A stretch of DNA of 7,532 nucleotides from Acidobacteriota bacterium (lineage in GTDB: Bacteria; Acidobacteriota; Terriglobia; Acidiferrales; UBA7541). The DNA lies in the NCBI GenBank assembly GCA_003131985.1, contig PKWH01000079.1, positions 494-8,025 of the forward strand, written 5' to 3'. Shown here in pieces: positions 6,878-7,532 of the stretch. The position numbers were made by a program, and so were the translations under genes. The stretch's first letter is position 1, and the number at the start of each line of letters is the position of its first letter. The notes below the pieces were generated by a model. The model had not been told where the DNA came from and did not search any database. It worked only from the letters and a program-made list of their open reading frames with translations.

Positions 6878-6989
6878 TTTTAGCTCCCTGAGTTTCTGCG
6901 GTTGGAGGAAAAAATCCCTATATCATGATACCCGATGCGGGCGGTTTCCCGATCGCCCATTTGCGTCGATCCTCAACTACGAACTTGGC
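6878..6989. promoter_or_regulatory. brnA-purB intergenic spacer with palindrome TATCATGATA
   Basis: The 112-bp gap between brnA and purB contains a perfect 10-bp palindrome (6921-6930), a short repeat CCCGAT at 6931-6936 and 6948-6953, and a GGGCG/CGCCC pair (6939-6943, 6954-6958). A six-base run reads T on the minus strand at 6909-6914, but it lies about 25 nt from that stem, so it is not a canonical terminator. No good -35/-10 pair is visible for purB. The palindrome overlaps AT-rich -10-like sequence and might be an operator. This is speculative. Confidence 0.35.
6884..6889 (-). promoter_or_regulatory. Shine-Dalgarno deciding the purB TTG start
   Basis: The minus strand reads AGGGAG here, 6 nt before the TTG at 6875-6877. 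This site, plus family alignment from the first residue, supports TTG as the true initiation codon. Confidence 0.75.
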
Positions 6990-7262
6990 TCAGGCTCCGC
7001 GACGACGTGACTGACCTTCCATCGCCGCACGGAGAAGCTTGTTGAGCCGCGTCTGATAGCCGCGCCCCTGGGATTTCAGCCACGCGAGCACGTCCGCGTC
7101 AAGACGGATGGTAAGCGACTTCTTGATTGGCCGGTAAAACTTGCCCACGACCGCCAGGCTCCAATCCCGCACTTCGGGCGCATCAGAAAAATCGATCTTG
7201 TCGTCCCGTAGGGCTGCAAGTTTCGCCAGCTCCTTGTTCTGTTTTCTAGACACCTTGTTCAT
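6990..7262 (-). CDS. brnA: BrnA family antitoxin
   Basis: This is the antitoxin of a type II toxin-antitoxin pair. In the characterised Brucella system, BrnA binds and neutralises BrnT and, through a ribbon-helix-helix DNA-binding domain, represses the operon. The 90-aa product shows the family layout: an acidic N-terminal part with KLAALRDDKIDFSDAPEVRDW (about 14-34), then GKFYRP (40-45), the ribbon strand KKSLTIRLDADV (47-58), and the helix-turn-helix GYQTRLNKLLRAAM (68-81) with the conserved YQTR(L/I)N pattern. The tail is basic (RRRG). The start at 7262 is supported by AAAGGA 6 nt upstream (complement of 7269-7274). The frame stays open to 7349, but that extension is only the overlap with brnT. 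Its first 17 bp overlap the end of brnT, so the two are coexpressed. Confidence 0.93.
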   Translation of the reverse strand: MNKVSRKQNKELAKLAALRDDKIDFSDAPEVRDWSLAVVGKFYRPIKKSLTIRLDADVLAWLKSQGRGYQTRLNKLLRAAMEGQSRRRGA

Positions 7263-7530
7263 AAATCGTCCTTTCGCGAGGCGTCGCCTTTCGAGCGGAA
7301 ATGATCCGGAGCACTTCTTCGCCACTTTCCTCACGATAAGTATGTACAACGAGAAGGATCAAAATACCGCCCGCGAGACCTAATGTCTGCCATCGTTCTT
7401 CTTCATCCCTCACTCTGTCCAACTGGCTAACCGCGCGGGGATCATCGAACACTAGTTTCGCGGTTTCGAAACTGACGCCATGCTTGGCGAGGTTGCGGCG
7501 ACTCTTTTGTTCGTCCCAAACAAATTCCAT
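7246..7530 (-). CDS. brnT: BrnT family toxin (ribonuclease)
   Basis: BrnT toxins have a RelE-like fold and act as ribonucleases that halt translation until neutralised by BrnA. The 94-aa product has the full family pattern: FVWDEQKSRRNLAKHGVSFETA at the N-terminus (3-24), a VFDDP turn (27-31), ERWQTLGLAGG (45-55), a hydrophobic strand ILLVVHTYRE (58-67), and the C-terminal motif RIISARKATPRERTIYE (75-91). It looks intact, and length and both conserved ends match the family. The ATG lies 2 bp from the window edge, so the ribosome site and the operon promoter, with any BrnA operator, are outside. The toxin-first order with overlapping antitoxin is usual for this family. Confidence 0.95.
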   Translation of the reverse strand: MEFVWDEQKSRRNLAKHGVSFETAKLVFDDPRAVSQLDRVRDEEERWQTLGLAGGILILLVVHTYREESGEEVLRIISARKATPRERTIYEQGV

Positions 7531-7532
7531 GT

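Noticed and set aside
6909..6958. Intrinsic terminator between brnA and purB
   Set aside because: The GGGCG/CGCCC stem is short with a 10-nt loop, and the T-run lies about 25 nt beyond it, too far for a standard terminator.
7263..7349. Longer BrnA start within brnT
   Set aside because: The extra 29 residues are unlike any BrnA N-terminus, and the 7262 ATG has AAAGGA at proper spacing.

Overview
The window is about 7.5 kb of moderately GC-rich bacterial chromosome. It most likely comes from an Acidobacteriota member (soil-type Terriglobia or relatives). This is inferred from protein style. There is a low-complexity lipoprotein with a GC(G)SSSNNN linker, an Ig-like domain carrying the 'VTWSC..GSCGSF' pattern, and a tail of repeated beta-rich modules. 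There is also a small secreted protein ending in a 'GHTYAIRNERGFP' motif, and a two-domain LolA-like exported protein. I recall all three types as common in that phylum, but no search was run.

Layout, left to right. (1) Positions 1-2402, minus strand: a two-gene unit for exported proteins. The first is a 161-aa signal-peptide protein. It is followed, through an ATGA overlap with a strong internal Shine-Dalgarno, by a 623-aa lipoprotein. A perfect 12-bp inverted repeat lies just beyond the lipoprotein stop at the window edge and is a candidate terminator. (2) Positions 2403-3068: about 660 bp with no gene I can support. (3) Positions 3069-3804, plus strand: a near-consensus sigma-70 promoter (TTGACC-18-TATAAT), a leader of about 140 nt, and efp, encoding translation elongation factor P with an enlarged tip loop (PGNKRG). 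(4) Positions 3943-5523, plus strand: a 526-aa exported protein. It joins a LolA/LppX-like N-terminal domain to a second conserved domain through a very charged segment. (5) Positions 5558-6877, minus strand: purB, adenylosuccinate lyase, with a TTG start and a good Shine-Dalgarno. It converges on the exported protein gene, with only 34 bp between the stops. (6) Positions 6990-7530, minus strand: a complete brnT-brnA type II toxin-antitoxin pair, toxin first, with a 17-bp gene overlap. It sits 112 bp upstream of purB on the same strand.

Housekeeping functions (efp, purB) are thus interleaved with envelope or secreted proteins of unknown role and a small toxin-antitoxin module. I see no phage, transposon, CRISPR, rRNA or tRNA. 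I do not see a convincing new multi-gene system. The points most worth following up are the unusual EF-P modification loop, the coupled secreted-protein/lipoprotein pair, the LolA-like fusion protein, and the placement of brnTA next to purB.
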